Assembly: GCF_039536205.1 (NCBI RefSeq)
Contig: NZ_BAAAYL010000001.1
Location: 4,898,001 to 4,962,000 of the forward strand
Source: Streptomyces sannanensis
Lineage (GTDB): Bacteria; Actinomycetota; Actinomycetes; Streptomycetales; Streptomycetaceae
DNA length: 64,000 nucleotides
Direction of reading: 5' to 3'
The position numbers and the translations under genes were made by a program. The notes beneath the pieces were generated by a model, which did not search any database, was not told where the DNA came from, and saw only the letters and a list, made by a program, of their open reading frames with translations. Below, one piece after another: positions 50,734 to 59,529 of this stretch (positions within the stretch are counted from its first letter, which is position 1; each line of letters starts with the position of its first letter).

Positions 50734-52335
50734 ATGACCACGACAGGTCCCGACGACAGCTTCCATGTCTTCGACACCACACTGCGCGACGGCGCCCAGC
50801 GTGAGGGCATCAACCTCACCGTGGCGGACAAGCTGACCATCGCCCGGTACCTGGACGACTTCGGCGTGGGCTTCATCGAGGGCGGCTGGCCGGGCGCCAA
50901 CCCACGCGACACCGAGTTCTTCGCCCGCGCGAAGAAGGAGATCAGCTTCCGGAACGCCCAGCTGGTCGCCTTCGGTGCCACCCGCCGGGCCGGAGCCACC
51001 GCCGCCGAGGACCTCCAGGTCAAGGCACTCCTCGACTCCGGCGCCCCGGTGATCACCCTGGTCGCCAAGGCACACGACCGCCATGTCGAGAAGGCCCTGC
51101 GCACCACCCTCGACGAGAACGTGGAGATGGTCCGCGACACCGTCTCGTACCTGCGCTCCCAGGGCCGCAGGGTCTTCGTCGACTGCGAGCACTTCTTCGA
51201 CGGCTATCGCGCCAACCCCGCCTACGCCAAGCGCGTCGTCCGCGCTGCCGCCGAGGCGGGCGCCGATGTCGTCGTCCTGTGCGACACCAACGGCGGCATG
51301 CTGCCGGCCCAGGTGTCGGCGGTCGTCTCCACCGTCCTCGCGGACACCGGTGCCCGCCTCGGCATCCACGCCCAGGACGACACCGGCTGTGCGGTCGCCA
51401 ACACGCTCGCCGCCGTCGACGCGGGCGCCACCCACGTCCAGTGCACCGCCAACGGCTACGGCGAGCGCGTCGGCAACGCCAACCTCTTCCCGGTCGTCGC
51501 CGCGCTGGAGATCAAGTACGGCAGGAAGGTGCTTCCCGAGGGCGCCCTTCAGGAGATGACCCGGATCTCCCACGCCATCGCCGAGGTCGTCAACCTCACG
51601 CCCTCCACCCACCAGCCCTATGTGGGTGTCTCCGCCTTCGCCCACAAGGCCGGCCTGCACGCCTCCGCCATCAAGGTCGACCCGGACCTCTACCAGCACA
51701 TCGACCCCGAACTCGTCGGCAACACCATGCGGATGCTGGTCTCCGACATGGCGGGCCGCGCCTCCGTCGAGCTCAAGGGCAAGGAGCTCGGCATCGACCT
51801 CGGCGGCAACCGCGAACTCGTCGGCCGGGTCGTCGAGCGCGTCAAGGAGCGCGAGCTCAACGGCTACACCTACGAGGCCGCCGACGCCTCCTTCGAACTG
51901 CTGCTCCGCGAGGAGGTCGAGGGCCGGGCCCGCCGCTACTTCCGTACGGAGTCGTGGCGCGCCATCACCGAGGACCGCCCGGACGGTTCGCACGCCAACG
52001 AGGCCACCGTGAAGCTGTGGGCTAAGGGCGAGCGCATCGTCGCCACCGCCGAGGGCAACGGCCCGGTGAACGCGCTCGACCTCGCGCTGCGCGTCGGCCT
52101 GGAGAAGATCTACCCCCAGCTGGCCAAGATGGAACTGGTGGACTACAAGGTCCGCATCCTGGAGGGCAAGCACGGCACCCAGTCGATCACCCGCGTGCTG
52201 ATCACCACGACGGACAGCACCGGCGAATGGTCCACCGTCGGTGTCGCCCCCAATGTCATCGCGGCCTCCATGCAGGCACTCGAGGACGCCTACACGTACG
52301 GGCTGCTGAAGGCCGGGGTCGAGCCGGCGGAGTAG
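50734..52335 (+). CDS. cimA: (R)-citramalate synthase
   Basis: 533 residues of the TIGR00977-type family, related to 2-isopropylmalate synthase. The barrel begins HVFDTTLRDGAQREGINLT, with the metal-binding HAQDDTGCAVAN and a C-terminal LeuA-dimer regulatory domain (KVRILEGKHGTQSITRVL). It condenses pyruvate and acetyl-CoA to citramalate, feeding threonine-independent isoleucine synthesis. ATG 50734 has CAGGAG upstream. The family is sometimes named leuA2 in Streptomyces; citramalate activity is inferred from family. Confidence 0.9.
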   Translation: MTTTGPDDSFHVFDTTLRDGAQREGINLTVADKLTIARYLDDFGVGFIEGGWPGANPRDTEFFARAKKEISFRNAQLVAFGATRRAGATAAEDLQVKALLDSGAPVITLVAKAHDRHVEKALRTTLDENVEMVRDTVSYLRSQGRRVFVDCEHFFDGYRANPAYAKRVVRAAAEAGADVVVLCDTNGGMLPAQVSAVVSTVLADTGARLGIHAQDDTGCAVANTLAAVDAGATHVQCTANGYGERVGNANLFPVVAALEIKYGRKVLPEGALQEMTRISHAIAEVVNLTPSTHQPYVGVSAFAHKAGLHASAIKVDPDLYQHIDPELVGNTMRMLVSDMAGRASVELKGKELGIDLGGNRELVGRVVERVKERELNGYTYEAADASFELLLREEVEGRARRYFRTESWRAITEDRPDGSHANEATVKLWAKGERIVATAEGNGPVNALDLALRVGLEKIYPQLAKMELVDYKVRILEGKHGTQSITRVLITTTDSTGEWSTVGVAPNVIAASMQALEDAYTYGLLKAGVEPAE

Positions 52336-52425
52336 CCGCGGCATCAGCAGGACGGCAGAACGGCGGGACAGCAGACGGCCTCGGCTGAATTATCCGGACT
52401 ATCCCACTTGGGGTAATTTCGTGGT

Positions 52426-53775
52426 ATGTGGTCGAGGCTGCTCCTGATCCTGTCCGGACTGCTGCTCGCCCTGGTGGCCGCGGGTGCTCCGATACGCGCC
52501 GCCACCGGAGTCTCCGACGTGGCCGACGCCCTCAGACAGGGCCCGGTGTACGTCGACCCGCGCGCCTCCGCGCAGCTCTCGCCCGCCCAGGCCGTCGCGC
52601 TCGAGAAGAAGATCGAGGACGCCGGCAAGCCGGTGTTCGTGGCCGTGCTCCCCAAGGCCGCGGAGTTCCCACCGGACACGCTGCTGCGGAACCTCCGCAC
52701 CGACACCGGGATCGTCGGAGTGTACGCCGTACGGCTCGGCGACGGCTTCAACGCGGGCGCCGACCACGCGGTGATGCCCACCCAGGCCGTCCGCAACCTC
52801 GTCACCGCCGTCAAGGCTCCCGGCACCGCCACCGACGCCGCGACCCAGCTGAACGCGTTCGTCGACCAGGCCCTGCGGCAGGCCCGCGGCAGTGCCCCCG
52901 CCTCCTGGAGCGGAGGCAGCTCGAGCAGTGGAAAGGCCTCCGCCTCCGGCCTGATCACCCTGGCGGCGGTGCTCGCCGCGGGCGGCGTCGGTGCGTACGC
53001 CGTCATCCGCCGCAACCGGCGGCGCACGGCCGAGGAGGAACGCGCCGCTCTCGACAAGCTCCGTGTCGTCGTCGACGAGGACATCACCGCGTACGGCGAG
53101 GAACTCGACCGGCTCGACTTCCACCCCGCGGAAGCCGGCGCCGACGACGTCATGCGCGCCGACTACGAACGGGCCCTCGACGCCTACGAGACCGCCAAGT
53201 CCCGGATGGCCTCCGCCCAGCGCCCGCACGACGTCCGCCGTGTCACCGAGGCCCTGGAGAGCGGCCGCTTCTCGCTCGCCGTCCTCGCCGCCCGCCGCGA
53301 ACACCGCCCGCTCCCGGAACGCCGCGCCCCCTGCTTCTTCGACCCGCGCCACGGCCCCTCCACCACCGACGTCGCCTGGATCCCGGAGGGCGGCACCGAG
53401 CGTGACGTCCCGGTCTGCGCCGCCGACGCCGCCCGTATCGAGGACGGCGAGGACCCGATGGCCCGCACGGTCGAGACCGAGCGGGGCCGCCGCCCGTACT
53501 GGGAGGCGGGGCCCGCGTACGGACCCTGGGCCGGGGGCTACTTCGGCGGAGGCATGCTGCCCGGCCTGCTGGTGGGGACCGTGCTCGGCCATATGCTCGC
53601 CAGCCCCGCCTACGCCAACGAGTACGGCGGCGGCGACTTCGGCATCGCCGGCTACGAGGGCGGCGATGTCTCGGGTGCCGACTTCGACGCCTCCGACTTC
53701 GGGGCATCCGACTTCGGCGGCGGGTTCGACGGCGGTTCCGGTGGCGGTGACTTCGGCGGCGGAGGCGGGTTCTAG
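52426..53775 (+). CDS. Membrane protein with TPM-like domain and Gly-rich tail
   Basis: 449 residues. A signal peptide (LLLILSGLLLALVAAGAP) is followed by a TPM-like extracellular domain (about 25-150; VYVDPRASAQLSPAQAVALE), a Ser/Gly linker and a transmembrane segment (ITLAAVLAAGGVGAYAVI). A charged cytoplasmic helical part follows, then a Gly/Asp/Phe-rich end (GGGDFGGGGGF). This layout recalls YgcG/TPM proteins implicated in envelope repair. The function is unknown. It ends 7 bases from the convergent gene. Confidence 0.75.
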   Translation: MWSRLLLILSGLLLALVAAGAPIRAATGVSDVADALRQGPVYVDPRASAQLSPAQAVALEKKIEDAGKPVFVAVLPKAAEFPPDTLLRNLRTDTGIVGVYAVRLGDGFNAGADHAVMPTQAVRNLVTAVKAPGTATDAATQLNAFVDQALRQARGSAPASWSGGSSSSGKASASGLITLAAVLAAGGVGAYAVIRRNRRRTAEEERAALDKLRVVVDEDITAYGEELDRLDFHPAEAGADDVMRADYERALDAYETAKSRMASAQRPHDVRRVTEALESGRFSLAVLAARREHRPLPERRAPCFFDPRHGPSTTDVAWIPEGGTERDVPVCAADAARIEDGEDPMARTVETERGRRPYWEAGPAYGPWAGGYFGGGMLPGLLVGTVLGHMLASPAYANEYGGGDFGIAGYEGGDVSGADFDASDFGASDFGGGFDGGSGGGDFGGGGGF

Positions 53776-53782
53776 GCCAGTT

Positions 53783-55402
53783 CTAGGCCTTCTCCCGGCC
53801 CACCACCTGGTACAGCTCCCGGCCGTCGGGCCCGATGTCCACGAGCCGCAGCGCCGCGTCGTCCGGGGGCAGCCCGCCCTCGAAGCCCCATCGCAGGACC
53901 CACTTGACCTTGTAGCGGCCCAGGATGTCCAGCTGTTCCTCGCGTGGTGTTCCGGATGCGAAGAAGCGCCCGACGGCGGCATACCGTTCCTGCTGGTCCG
54001 GCAGGAAAATGTCGTCGTAGCCGGGCGCGACGGTATAGGCACCGTACGCAGGGATCATCACATTGGCGGTCGGTGACGACATGACGGTGTCGCCGGGCTT
54101 CACCCAGCGGGTCATCCACTTCAGGCCCTGCCACGTCGGCCAGGTCTTCTGCCGCACCGCCTGCGGCAGCATGTCGGCGGGGACGGCATAACCGAGCGTG
54201 CCGACCTGCGCCCACGCCCCGGACAGCAGCGCGGCGCTCGACAACGCCAGGAAGACCTTGCGGCCCTCCGCCATCGCGAGAGCGGTGGCCAGCTGGGCCG
54301 GGATGATGGCCGCGGGCAGCACCCTGCCCCACGACCAGTGGCCGGTGAGGTCGCCGACCGCGACCATCGCCGTCCCCAGCGCGAAGAAGATCACCAGCGG
54401 ATCGCGCCGGTCCCGCCGCCACCGGAACACCAGGGCGATCACCCCGACCAGCACAATGCCGAACCGCGTCGGCAGATTGCTGTACAGCGGACGGTGGATC
54501 TCCTCCAGCCCCTCGAAGCCGAACAGCGAGAAGAACGAGTAGTACGGCCACATGGCGATCCAGGCGACACCCAGCACGATCCCGGCCCCCAGTCGCAGCA
54601 GGGTCTCCCGGGCAGGCCACGGCCGTGCACCGAGCAGCAGGGCCAGCGCCCCGAAGGTGGCGACCACCCCCGAATACTGGTGGCTGAGCAGGATCACCGC
54701 CCACAGAAGCCCGAGCCCCAGGAACGCCGGCCAGGAGGCCGCGGCACGCAACGCCTTCGTGAGCAGCGCCCAGAAGTGGAAGGAGAGCGCGATCACGAAG
54801 GTGCTCGGGTACGAGATCGTCAGAGTGAGCGAACCCAGCTCCAGGAAACCGCTCCACGCCAGCCACGGCGGTCCCCAGAGCAGTAGCAGACAGAGCACCG
54901 CCAGCGGCGGTGCCGCCCGGCGGGAACTGAGCGTCCGAGTGAAGTGCCAGACGCCGGTCAGCAGCAGGGAGAGGCTGATCAGCGCCCCGATGCGAAGAAC
55001 GGTGAACACGTCCAGCCCGGTCGCCCCGGCAACAAAGCCGAGCAGCACGGTCCAGGGCGAGTAGTACGGGCTGTCGGTGGCCGCGTCGACCTGCGGGCTG
55101 CCGGGGTGGATGAGATTCGCACGCAGCCTCTCGATCGTCGCCGCGTGAATACCGAGGTCGCCGAGCCACGGCAGCCGCGCGATCACGAACAGCATGAACA
55201 TGGTGAGCAGCAGCGCCGCGGACCATACGAGCGTCCGCATGACCGTACCCGCGCGGGTGCCGCCGGCCCCTTCCGCCTGTTCCGCCTGGACGGAGGCAGC
55301 GGCACCCGCGGTTGCCGAGGCTTCGCGTTCGAGGACGCGCTGCCGCCAGCCCACGGAGGACGGCGCGGGTGGGGGAGAGTCGTCGATCTTGGGGTGGTCC
55401 AC
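53783..55402 (-). CDS. Polytopic membrane protein, possibly glycosyltransferase-like
   Basis: 539 residues. A cytoplasmic Pro/Ala-rich N-terminus (to about 55) precedes about ten transmembrane helices, with an extracytoplasmic loop after the first containing DAATDSPYYSPW. A soluble C-terminal domain (YDDIFLPDQQERYAAVGRFF; WVLRWGFEGG) follows. The layout is like GT-C glycosyltransferases, but I see no decisive DxD near the first loop beyond scattered Asp residues. GTG 55402 has GAAGGG about 9 bases upstream. An alternative is an O-antigen polymerase-like protein. Confidence 0.75.
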   Translation of the reverse strand: MDHPKIDDSPPPAPSSVGWRQRVLEREASATAGAAASVQAEQAEGAGGTRAGTVMRTLVWSAALLLTMFMLFVIARLPWLGDLGIHAATIERLRANLIHPGSPQVDAATDSPYYSPWTVLLGFVAGATGLDVFTVLRIGALISLSLLLTGVWHFTRTLSSRRAAPPLAVLCLLLLWGPPWLAWSGFLELGSLTLTISYPSTFVIALSFHFWALLTKALRAAASWPAFLGLGLLWAVILLSHQYSGVVATFGALALLLGARPWPARETLLRLGAGIVLGVAWIAMWPYYSFFSLFGFEGLEEIHRPLYSNLPTRFGIVLVGVIALVFRWRRDRRDPLVIFFALGTAMVAVGDLTGHWSWGRVLPAAIIPAQLATALAMAEGRKVFLALSSAALLSGAWAQVGTLGYAVPADMLPQAVRQKTWPTWQGLKWMTRWVKPGDTVMSSPTANVMIPAYGAYTVAPGYDDIFLPDQQERYAAVGRFFASGTPREEQLDILGRYKVKWVLRWGFEGGLPPDDAALRLVDIGPDGRELYQVVGREKA

Positions 55403-55628
55403 TTGTCTGCCCTTCGCCGGATTCAGGGAGCTTTGTCGGCTTGATCCTGATCCGGGTTTACCAGGCATTCGACTCCCCCCGGCGGTGCCAGGGGCGTGTC
55501 GGGCGCGGGCTCTAGGAGTGTCCTGAAGATCTTGGAATCACGCCCGGCTTGCACCGGTTCATGGCGATTGACATTTACTGGCAATCCGGGGCGAGTCGGG
55601 CGGTCGGAGCAAGATCTTCATCGGTCTT

Positions 55629-55979
55629 CTAGCTCCGCGCCTGCTCGATCATGGAGACCACCGCCCGCGGGTCGTCGACCTCGACGACCAGGCGGGCGTA
55701 CCGCTCGTCGGCGAGTTCGATGACAACGGTCTTCTCGGGGTTCTTCACATCCCAGAAGACCATCTCGCCCTGGCGGATGAACCTCCCGGCGGTGATGACC
55801 CCGGGCATGTACGTGCCGCCGGTCTTGATGCCCCTGGGCTCATGGGCGATCCCCGGGTCATGGGTGGCGCCGCGGACGTTTCTGAGGGGTATTTCCAGCC
55901 GGCTCTTGAGCGCCCAGACCTTGTCGAGGCCTTGTACCTCGACGGTGAGTACGTCGTTCTCGATGGTGACGCGGGCCAT
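55629..55979 (-). CDS. Conserved hypothetical protein, PH-like fold
   Basis: 116 residues: MARVTIENDVLTVEVQGLDK, GRFIRQGEMVFWDV and TVVIELADERYARLVVEVDD. The strand-rich pattern and the phrase WDVKNPEKTVVIEL match a family of short actinobacterial PH-like proteins. No catalytic residues are evident. It follows the TetR gene by one base on the same strand, so the two are an operon and may share a target signal. Confidence 0.75.
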   Translation of the reverse strand: MARVTIENDVLTVEVQGLDKVWALKSRLEIPLRNVRGATHDPGIAHEPRGIKTGGTYMPGVITAGRFIRQGEMVFWDVKNPEKTVVIELADERYARLVVEVDDPRAVVSMIEQARS

Positions 55980-55980
55980 G

Positions 55981-56523
55981 TCAGGCTCCAATCCGGTTCG
56001 CGAGGGTGAGCAGGGGACGCGCTTCGGCGGGCATGGCGCGCGAGCGCAGCCGCAGCCCCAGTACGGTCGCGCCGAGCGCGGCGGCGAGGTGCGGGACCGT
56101 CTCCGGATCCTGACCGGATGCGGCCAGGACCGTCTCGACAGCCCGGTCCAGCGCCCCGAACGCCTCCGCCACCAGTGCGGCCACGTCCGGGTCATGCGCC
56201 GCCTGCTCGGCCGCGGCCAGCAACACCAGCCCCGCCGCGGGGCCGTTGTCGTACGTCGAGGCCGCCGCGCCGAGAGCCGCCGCGAGATCCGCCGAAGCGG
56301 TGAGTGCTTCGGACGCCGGCAACACCTGCTCGTCGATGTGCTGCCGCAGCGCGGCGAGATACAGCCCGCGCTTGCTCCCGAACACCTTGTAAAGGCTGCC
56401 CCGGTGTACGCCGAGCCCGTTGACGAGGTCGTCGACGGAGGTCCCCTCGTACCCGTGAGCGGCGAACAGTTCGGCCGCCGTGCGGATGGCCTGGTCCTGG
56501 TCGAAGGCGCGTGGTCGTCCCAT
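55981..56523 (-). CDS. TetR family regulator
   Basis: 180 residues beginning MGRPRAFDQDQAIRTAAELF with the helix-turn-helix TSVDDLVNGLGVHRGSLYKVFGSKRGLY. An upstream in-frame start at 56559 would run through the operator, so ATG 56523 is preferred. It is divergent from the APH-like kinase at 56607, with a palindromic operator between them. Confidence 0.88.
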   Translation of the reverse strand: MGRPRAFDQDQAIRTAAELFAAHGYEGTSVDDLVNGLGVHRGSLYKVFGSKRGLYLAALRQHIDEQVLPASEALTASADLAAALGAAASTYDNGPAAGLVLLAAAEQAAHDPDVAALVAEAFGALDRAVETVLAASGQDPETVPHLAAALGATVLGLRLRSRAMPAEARPLLTLANRIGA

Positions 56524-56545
56524 GCCGAAGACGGTAGAGGTTTGA

Positions 56546-56571
56546 GAACGATCGGTCAAGAACGATCGTTC
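56546..56571. promoter_or_regulatory. Operator between TetR and APH-like genes
   Basis: The perfect palindrome GAACGATCGTTC (56560-56571) is preceded by a direct copy of its half, GAACGATCG (56546-56554). It resembles typical TetR-family sites and lies 22 bases before the regulator start. Likely autoregulation, and perhaps control of the divergent kinase. Confidence 0.65.
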
Positions 56572-56606
56572 CTGAACTCCTGGTCAGGGCTGATAGGTTC
56601 GCCGCC

Positions 56607-57329
56607 ATGGAGACGGGGGAAGTGTTCGGGGAACTGCTCGGCTCCGGCCGCAGCGCAGACGTGTACGCCATCGACGGCCAGTGGGTGCTTCGCCGCTACC
56701 GCGATGGTGGTGACGCCACCGCCGAGGCTGTTGTCATGGCGTATCTGGGCGACAACGGATATCCAGTGCCCCGCGTCCGGCCGGCGGCGTCACATACCGA
56801 CCTGGTTCTGCAGCGACTGTCCGGCCCGACCATGCTCCAGTCCCTGATGCGCGGTGAGACGACCCCGGAGGGGGCCGGCGCGATGCTCGCCGAGCTGCTC
56901 CGCCGCCTGCACGCCATCCCGGCCCGGGTCTCGACCGACCCCGCGGCCCGGACCCTGCACCTCGACCTGCACCCGGACAACGTGATGCTCACGCCGGACG
57001 GACCGATGGTCATCGACTGGAGCAACACCGCGGAGGGCCCGGCCGGGCTGGACTGGGGGATGTCGGCCGTGATCCTGGCACAGGCAGCCGTCGACCCCAC
57101 GATCGAGGCTGCGGAAGGCGCCCGCGCGGTACTCGCCGCGCTGCTCGCGCACGCCGACGGCACGCTCGCCCTGGTCGATGCCCGGGCCAGGAGGGCCGCC
57201 GACCCGAACCTGAGCCGACGGGAGGTCGAGCTCCTCGACGGGGCGGAGGCGTTGGTGCGGCAGCTTCTTCTTCAGCCCGATCTTGCGAGGAACCCCGGGC
57301 GTTCACGCCCGGGAGGAAACGCATCCTGA
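56607..57329 (+). CDS. Aminoglycoside phosphotransferase-like kinase
   Basis: 240 residues of the APH/choline kinase fold. The catalytic loop HLDLHPDNVML and metal site VIDWSNT are intact, while the N-terminal lobe is short (LGSGRSADVYAIDGQWVLRR). The substrate may be a small hydroxyl compound or antibiotic and is not predictable. It is divergent from a TetR gene. A short hairpin with GTTT follows (GCCCCGC 57371-57377 with GCGGGGC 57382-57388). Confidence 0.82.
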   Translation: METGEVFGELLGSGRSADVYAIDGQWVLRRYRDGGDATAEAVVMAYLGDNGYPVPRVRPAASHTDLVLQRLSGPTMLQSLMRGETTPEGAGAMLAELLRRLHAIPARVSTDPAARTLHLDLHPDNVMLTPDGPMVIDWSNTAEGPAGLDWGMSAVILAQAAVDPTIEAAEGARAVLAALLAHADGTLALVDARARRAADPNLSRREVELLDGAEALVRQLLLQPDLARNPGRSRPGGNAS

Positions 57330-57370
57330 GCCGGGCGGCGCGGAGCGCCGCCGCATCGCTGGGGAACGCT

Positions 57371-57392
57371 GCCCCGCTCAGGCGGGGCGTTT
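57371..57392 (+). terminator. Terminator hairpin after APH-like gene
   Basis: GCCCCGC (57371-57377) pairs with GCGGGGC (57382-57388) around TCAG, followed by GTTT. Together with the nearby GGCGGCGC stem it ends the kinase transcript. Confidence 0.6.
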
Positions 57393-57713
57393 CTGATTCT
57401 CGATGTACTCAGCAGCCGTTCGGCGTGCTGGGCCTCGTACTCGCGGACGGGGCCGGGCCATGCGCGGCGAAGCTGCCAGCGCGTGGTGCCGAGACGCGCT
57501 CGTCGTCGGACGGGGTGGTGTTCATTTCCGGTTCCATGGGCTGTTCCTCTGGCAGGCAGCCGGGGGCGGTCGAGGAGTGAGGCAGATCACGAGGCACACA
57601 GGGTCCATGCCGAAGGCCACGGTGACGAGTTCAGTATCGAGGATCACGCGGACATTTCGAGCCGGGGCGTGGGTGTGGCGGGCCGGGTTCGTGGGGGTGT
57701 CTCGTGGGGGGGT
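57393..57713. other. Degenerate sequence without an intact gene
   Basis: The minus strand shows protein-like scraps in different frames: NVRVILDTELVTVAFGMDP at about 57600-57660, MEPEMNTTPSDDERVS at about 57490-57540, then TRWQLRRAWPGPVREYEAQH at about 57430-57490 after a shift. I cannot identify them. They look like remnants of one or two decayed genes next to insertion-sequence debris. Confidence 0.4.
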
Positions 57714-57813
57714 GCCTCTATGTCTTTCGTCAAGGGAGGCGTGGGGTTCGGGGTTCGTAGAAGGTGCCGTCGCGGAGCATGGCGAACAGCATGCTGATGC
57801 GGGCGAGGCGGAG
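57714..57813 (-). mobile_element. IS110-type transposase 3' remnant, copy 1
   Basis: On the minus strand the sequence reads LARISMLFAMLRDGTFYEPR and then a stop, which matches the C-terminus of IS110-family transposases as I recall it. A near-identical copy lies at 58517-58623. Only the last 30 or so codons are present. It abuts the IstB fragment. Confidence 0.55.
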
Positions 57814-57887
57814 GTGCGGCCGACGCGCGAGCGCAGCGAGCCCAGAGGCGCGTGGCCGTAGGCCGCTCCTTCTCGCCCTTCCTCATG

Positions 57888-58003
57888 GCGGATCCCGGGC
57901 GCGACGGCGAGGTGGGTCTTGCCGGTGCCCGGTGGTTGGTCCGAGCAGGATCACGTTCTCGCGGGCGTGCAGGAGGTCGAGCTGTCCGAGGTGCTCGACG
58001 GAT
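57888..58003 (-). mobile_element. IS21-type IstB ATPase fragment
   Basis: The minus strand reads EHLGQLDLLHARENVILLGP and then, after a one-base shift, TGTGKTHLAVAPGIRH. This is the start of the Walker A region of IstB helper proteins (normally GPPGTGKTHLA). Only about 38 codons remain. It joins directly onto the end of the VOC gene at about 58003. Confidence 0.65.
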
Positions 58004-58403
58004 CCATCCACATGACCTGCCAGCCGTGGCCGTCGAGGTCGAAGAAGCTGCGCGAGTACATGAAGCCGTGGTCCTCGGGGCCATCCGCCTCGGAGCCGCC
58101 CGCGGCGAGCGCAGCCTCAGCGACCGTGTCAACCTCATCGCGGGCTGACACGCTGAAGCAGTAGAGCGCCAGCGTGTGCGTGGTGGGATCGGCCATCGGC
58201 AGCTTCGCGAACTGCGCGAATGTTTCGTGGCTGAGCAGCATGACGGAGGCTTGCTCGCCGACCAGCATGCAGGCGGCGGTCTCGTCGGTGAACATCGGGT
58301 TGTAGCTGAACCCGAGCTGCGCGAAGAACGCCTTGCTGCGCTCGATGTCCGCCACGGGGATGTTCACGAACAGCATGCGACCGGCGTGTGCGGGAGTGGT
58401 CAT
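57951..58403 (-). CDS. VOC (glyoxalase-like) protein with replaced C-terminus
   Basis: 150 residues. The vicinal oxygen chelate fold runs from MLFVNIPVADIERSKAFFAQ to RSFFDLDGHGWQVMWMDP; this is the full domain. The last residues (SSTSDSSTSCTPART) come from out-of-frame IstB sequence, so the original C-terminal end has been lost or swapped. The core metal/substrate residues appear unaffected, so the gene may still work. ATG 58403 has GGAG upstream. Confidence 0.75.
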   Translation of the reverse strand: MTTPAHAGRMLFVNIPVADIERSKAFFAQLGFSYNPMFTDETAACMLVGEQASVMLLSHETFAQFAKLPMADPTTHTLALYCFSVSARDEVDTVAEAALAAGGSEADGPEDHGFMYSRSFFDLDGHGWQVMWMDPSSTSDSSTSCTPART

Positions 58404-58516
58404 GGTGGGTCTCCGGTCCGAGGTTCGATGGTGTACGGCGAGGTAGACCGGCCCAGCTTGCGGAACTCATCGGTGGATTTCGGAACTCGCATCGAGCGAC
58501 AGGCCGAAGCCGGGGA

Positions 58517-58623
58517 GCCTCTATGTCTTTCGTCAAACGAGGCGTGGGGTTCGGGGTTCGTAGAAGGTGCCGTCGCGGAGCATCGCGAACAGCACGCTGA
58601 TGCGATGGCGGGCGAGGCGGAGG
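58517..58623 (-). mobile_element. IS110-type transposase 3' remnant, copy 2
   Basis: The minus strand reads RISVLFAMLRDGTFYEPRTP then RLV and stop. It is a near copy of 57714-57813, in the same orientation, with a 6-base length difference. The two copies flank the VOC gene as direct repeats. Confidence 0.55.
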
Positions 58624-59529
58624 AGAGCCTGACGCCCACGTCACCGATGTCGTACAACCCATCCTCCCGAGCGGGCTTCGTGCGGTGCTGGCCAAGGCGT
58701 TGGCGCCGTACGTGCGCATCCACGTTATGCAGACCTGCCGCCCGCAAACGGTCCGGCATTGCACCAGGCCAGGCGGTAGTCGGACCTCTCATCAGCGTCT
58801 CCAACGGCGCCTCTCGGGCCCGGTGAGACCACCCCCAGGTCATCGCTCGACAGGGGGACACAGTCATGCCGGGCCCGGAGGCCAGCGGCCCTCTTGCAGG
58901 ACCGCGAAAAACATAACGGGGGGCTGCCTTGGTGTGAGTGTGACGGGTCCGGGTCGGCAGTAAAGGGCGCTCCCTTCGGTCGCGTCATCTTCGGCGATCT
59001 CGCTTCGCTTCACCATTGACTGCCGTCCCTCCCCCACGAGAAGCGTTTGGAGGGGGCGGCCCTGGGGCCGGGCCCCGGCCGGGGTGTGTGGGTGGTGGTT
59101 TGCCGTGGCCGGGCAGCGGGTCGTGGGTGGAGGGGGTGGGACTGGCGCGTGCGCGGATTGGGGTTCGGCCCTCGGCTTGGCGGCTTGGCGGCTTGCGTGG
59201 TTGTGAGGCTGGGATCGCGTCAGCGTTTGGGTCCGCCTTACGTCCCGGCGGCCGCCAGCCGGTGGGAGGCGGGCCGCGTCAGCCCCTCGGGGATGCGGCG
59301 GGTCTCGGTAGCCTACGGGCCGGTGTCGTCGGGCTCCGTATACCAGGGACGAACGAAGCCACCGCGATGCGAAAAGGCGCGGGCTGGTGAGGTGCAGGAG
59401 CAGGGGGCAAGGAAGCGAGGGAGCGGAAGGCAGGGGAACAGACGCCGGCCACCCCCGTCCCATCACGTTCGGGACGAGGGTTCACCGGTTTCCGCAGGGC
59501 GATCGATCCGCCGTCCAGCCGACCAGCCG
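58624..59529. other. About 0.9 kb with no supported gene; G-rich stretch
   Basis: No frame here shows convincing protein. From about 59045 to 59245 the plus strand is strikingly G-rich with few C (GGTGTGTGGGTGGTGG; GGGTGGAGGGGGTGGGAC) and carries three consecutive GGCTTGGC-like steps. Two short phrases at 58640-58720 (VTDVVQPILPSGLRAVLAKA) could be remnants of a gene. The region appears to be eroded accessory DNA. Confidence 0.5.

Noticed and set aside
55524..55620. 11-bp inverted repeat TGAAGATCTTG / CAAGATCTTCA as an insertion element
   Set aside because: The repeats are short and the 75 bases between contain nothing recognisable. It may be chance or an old remnant.
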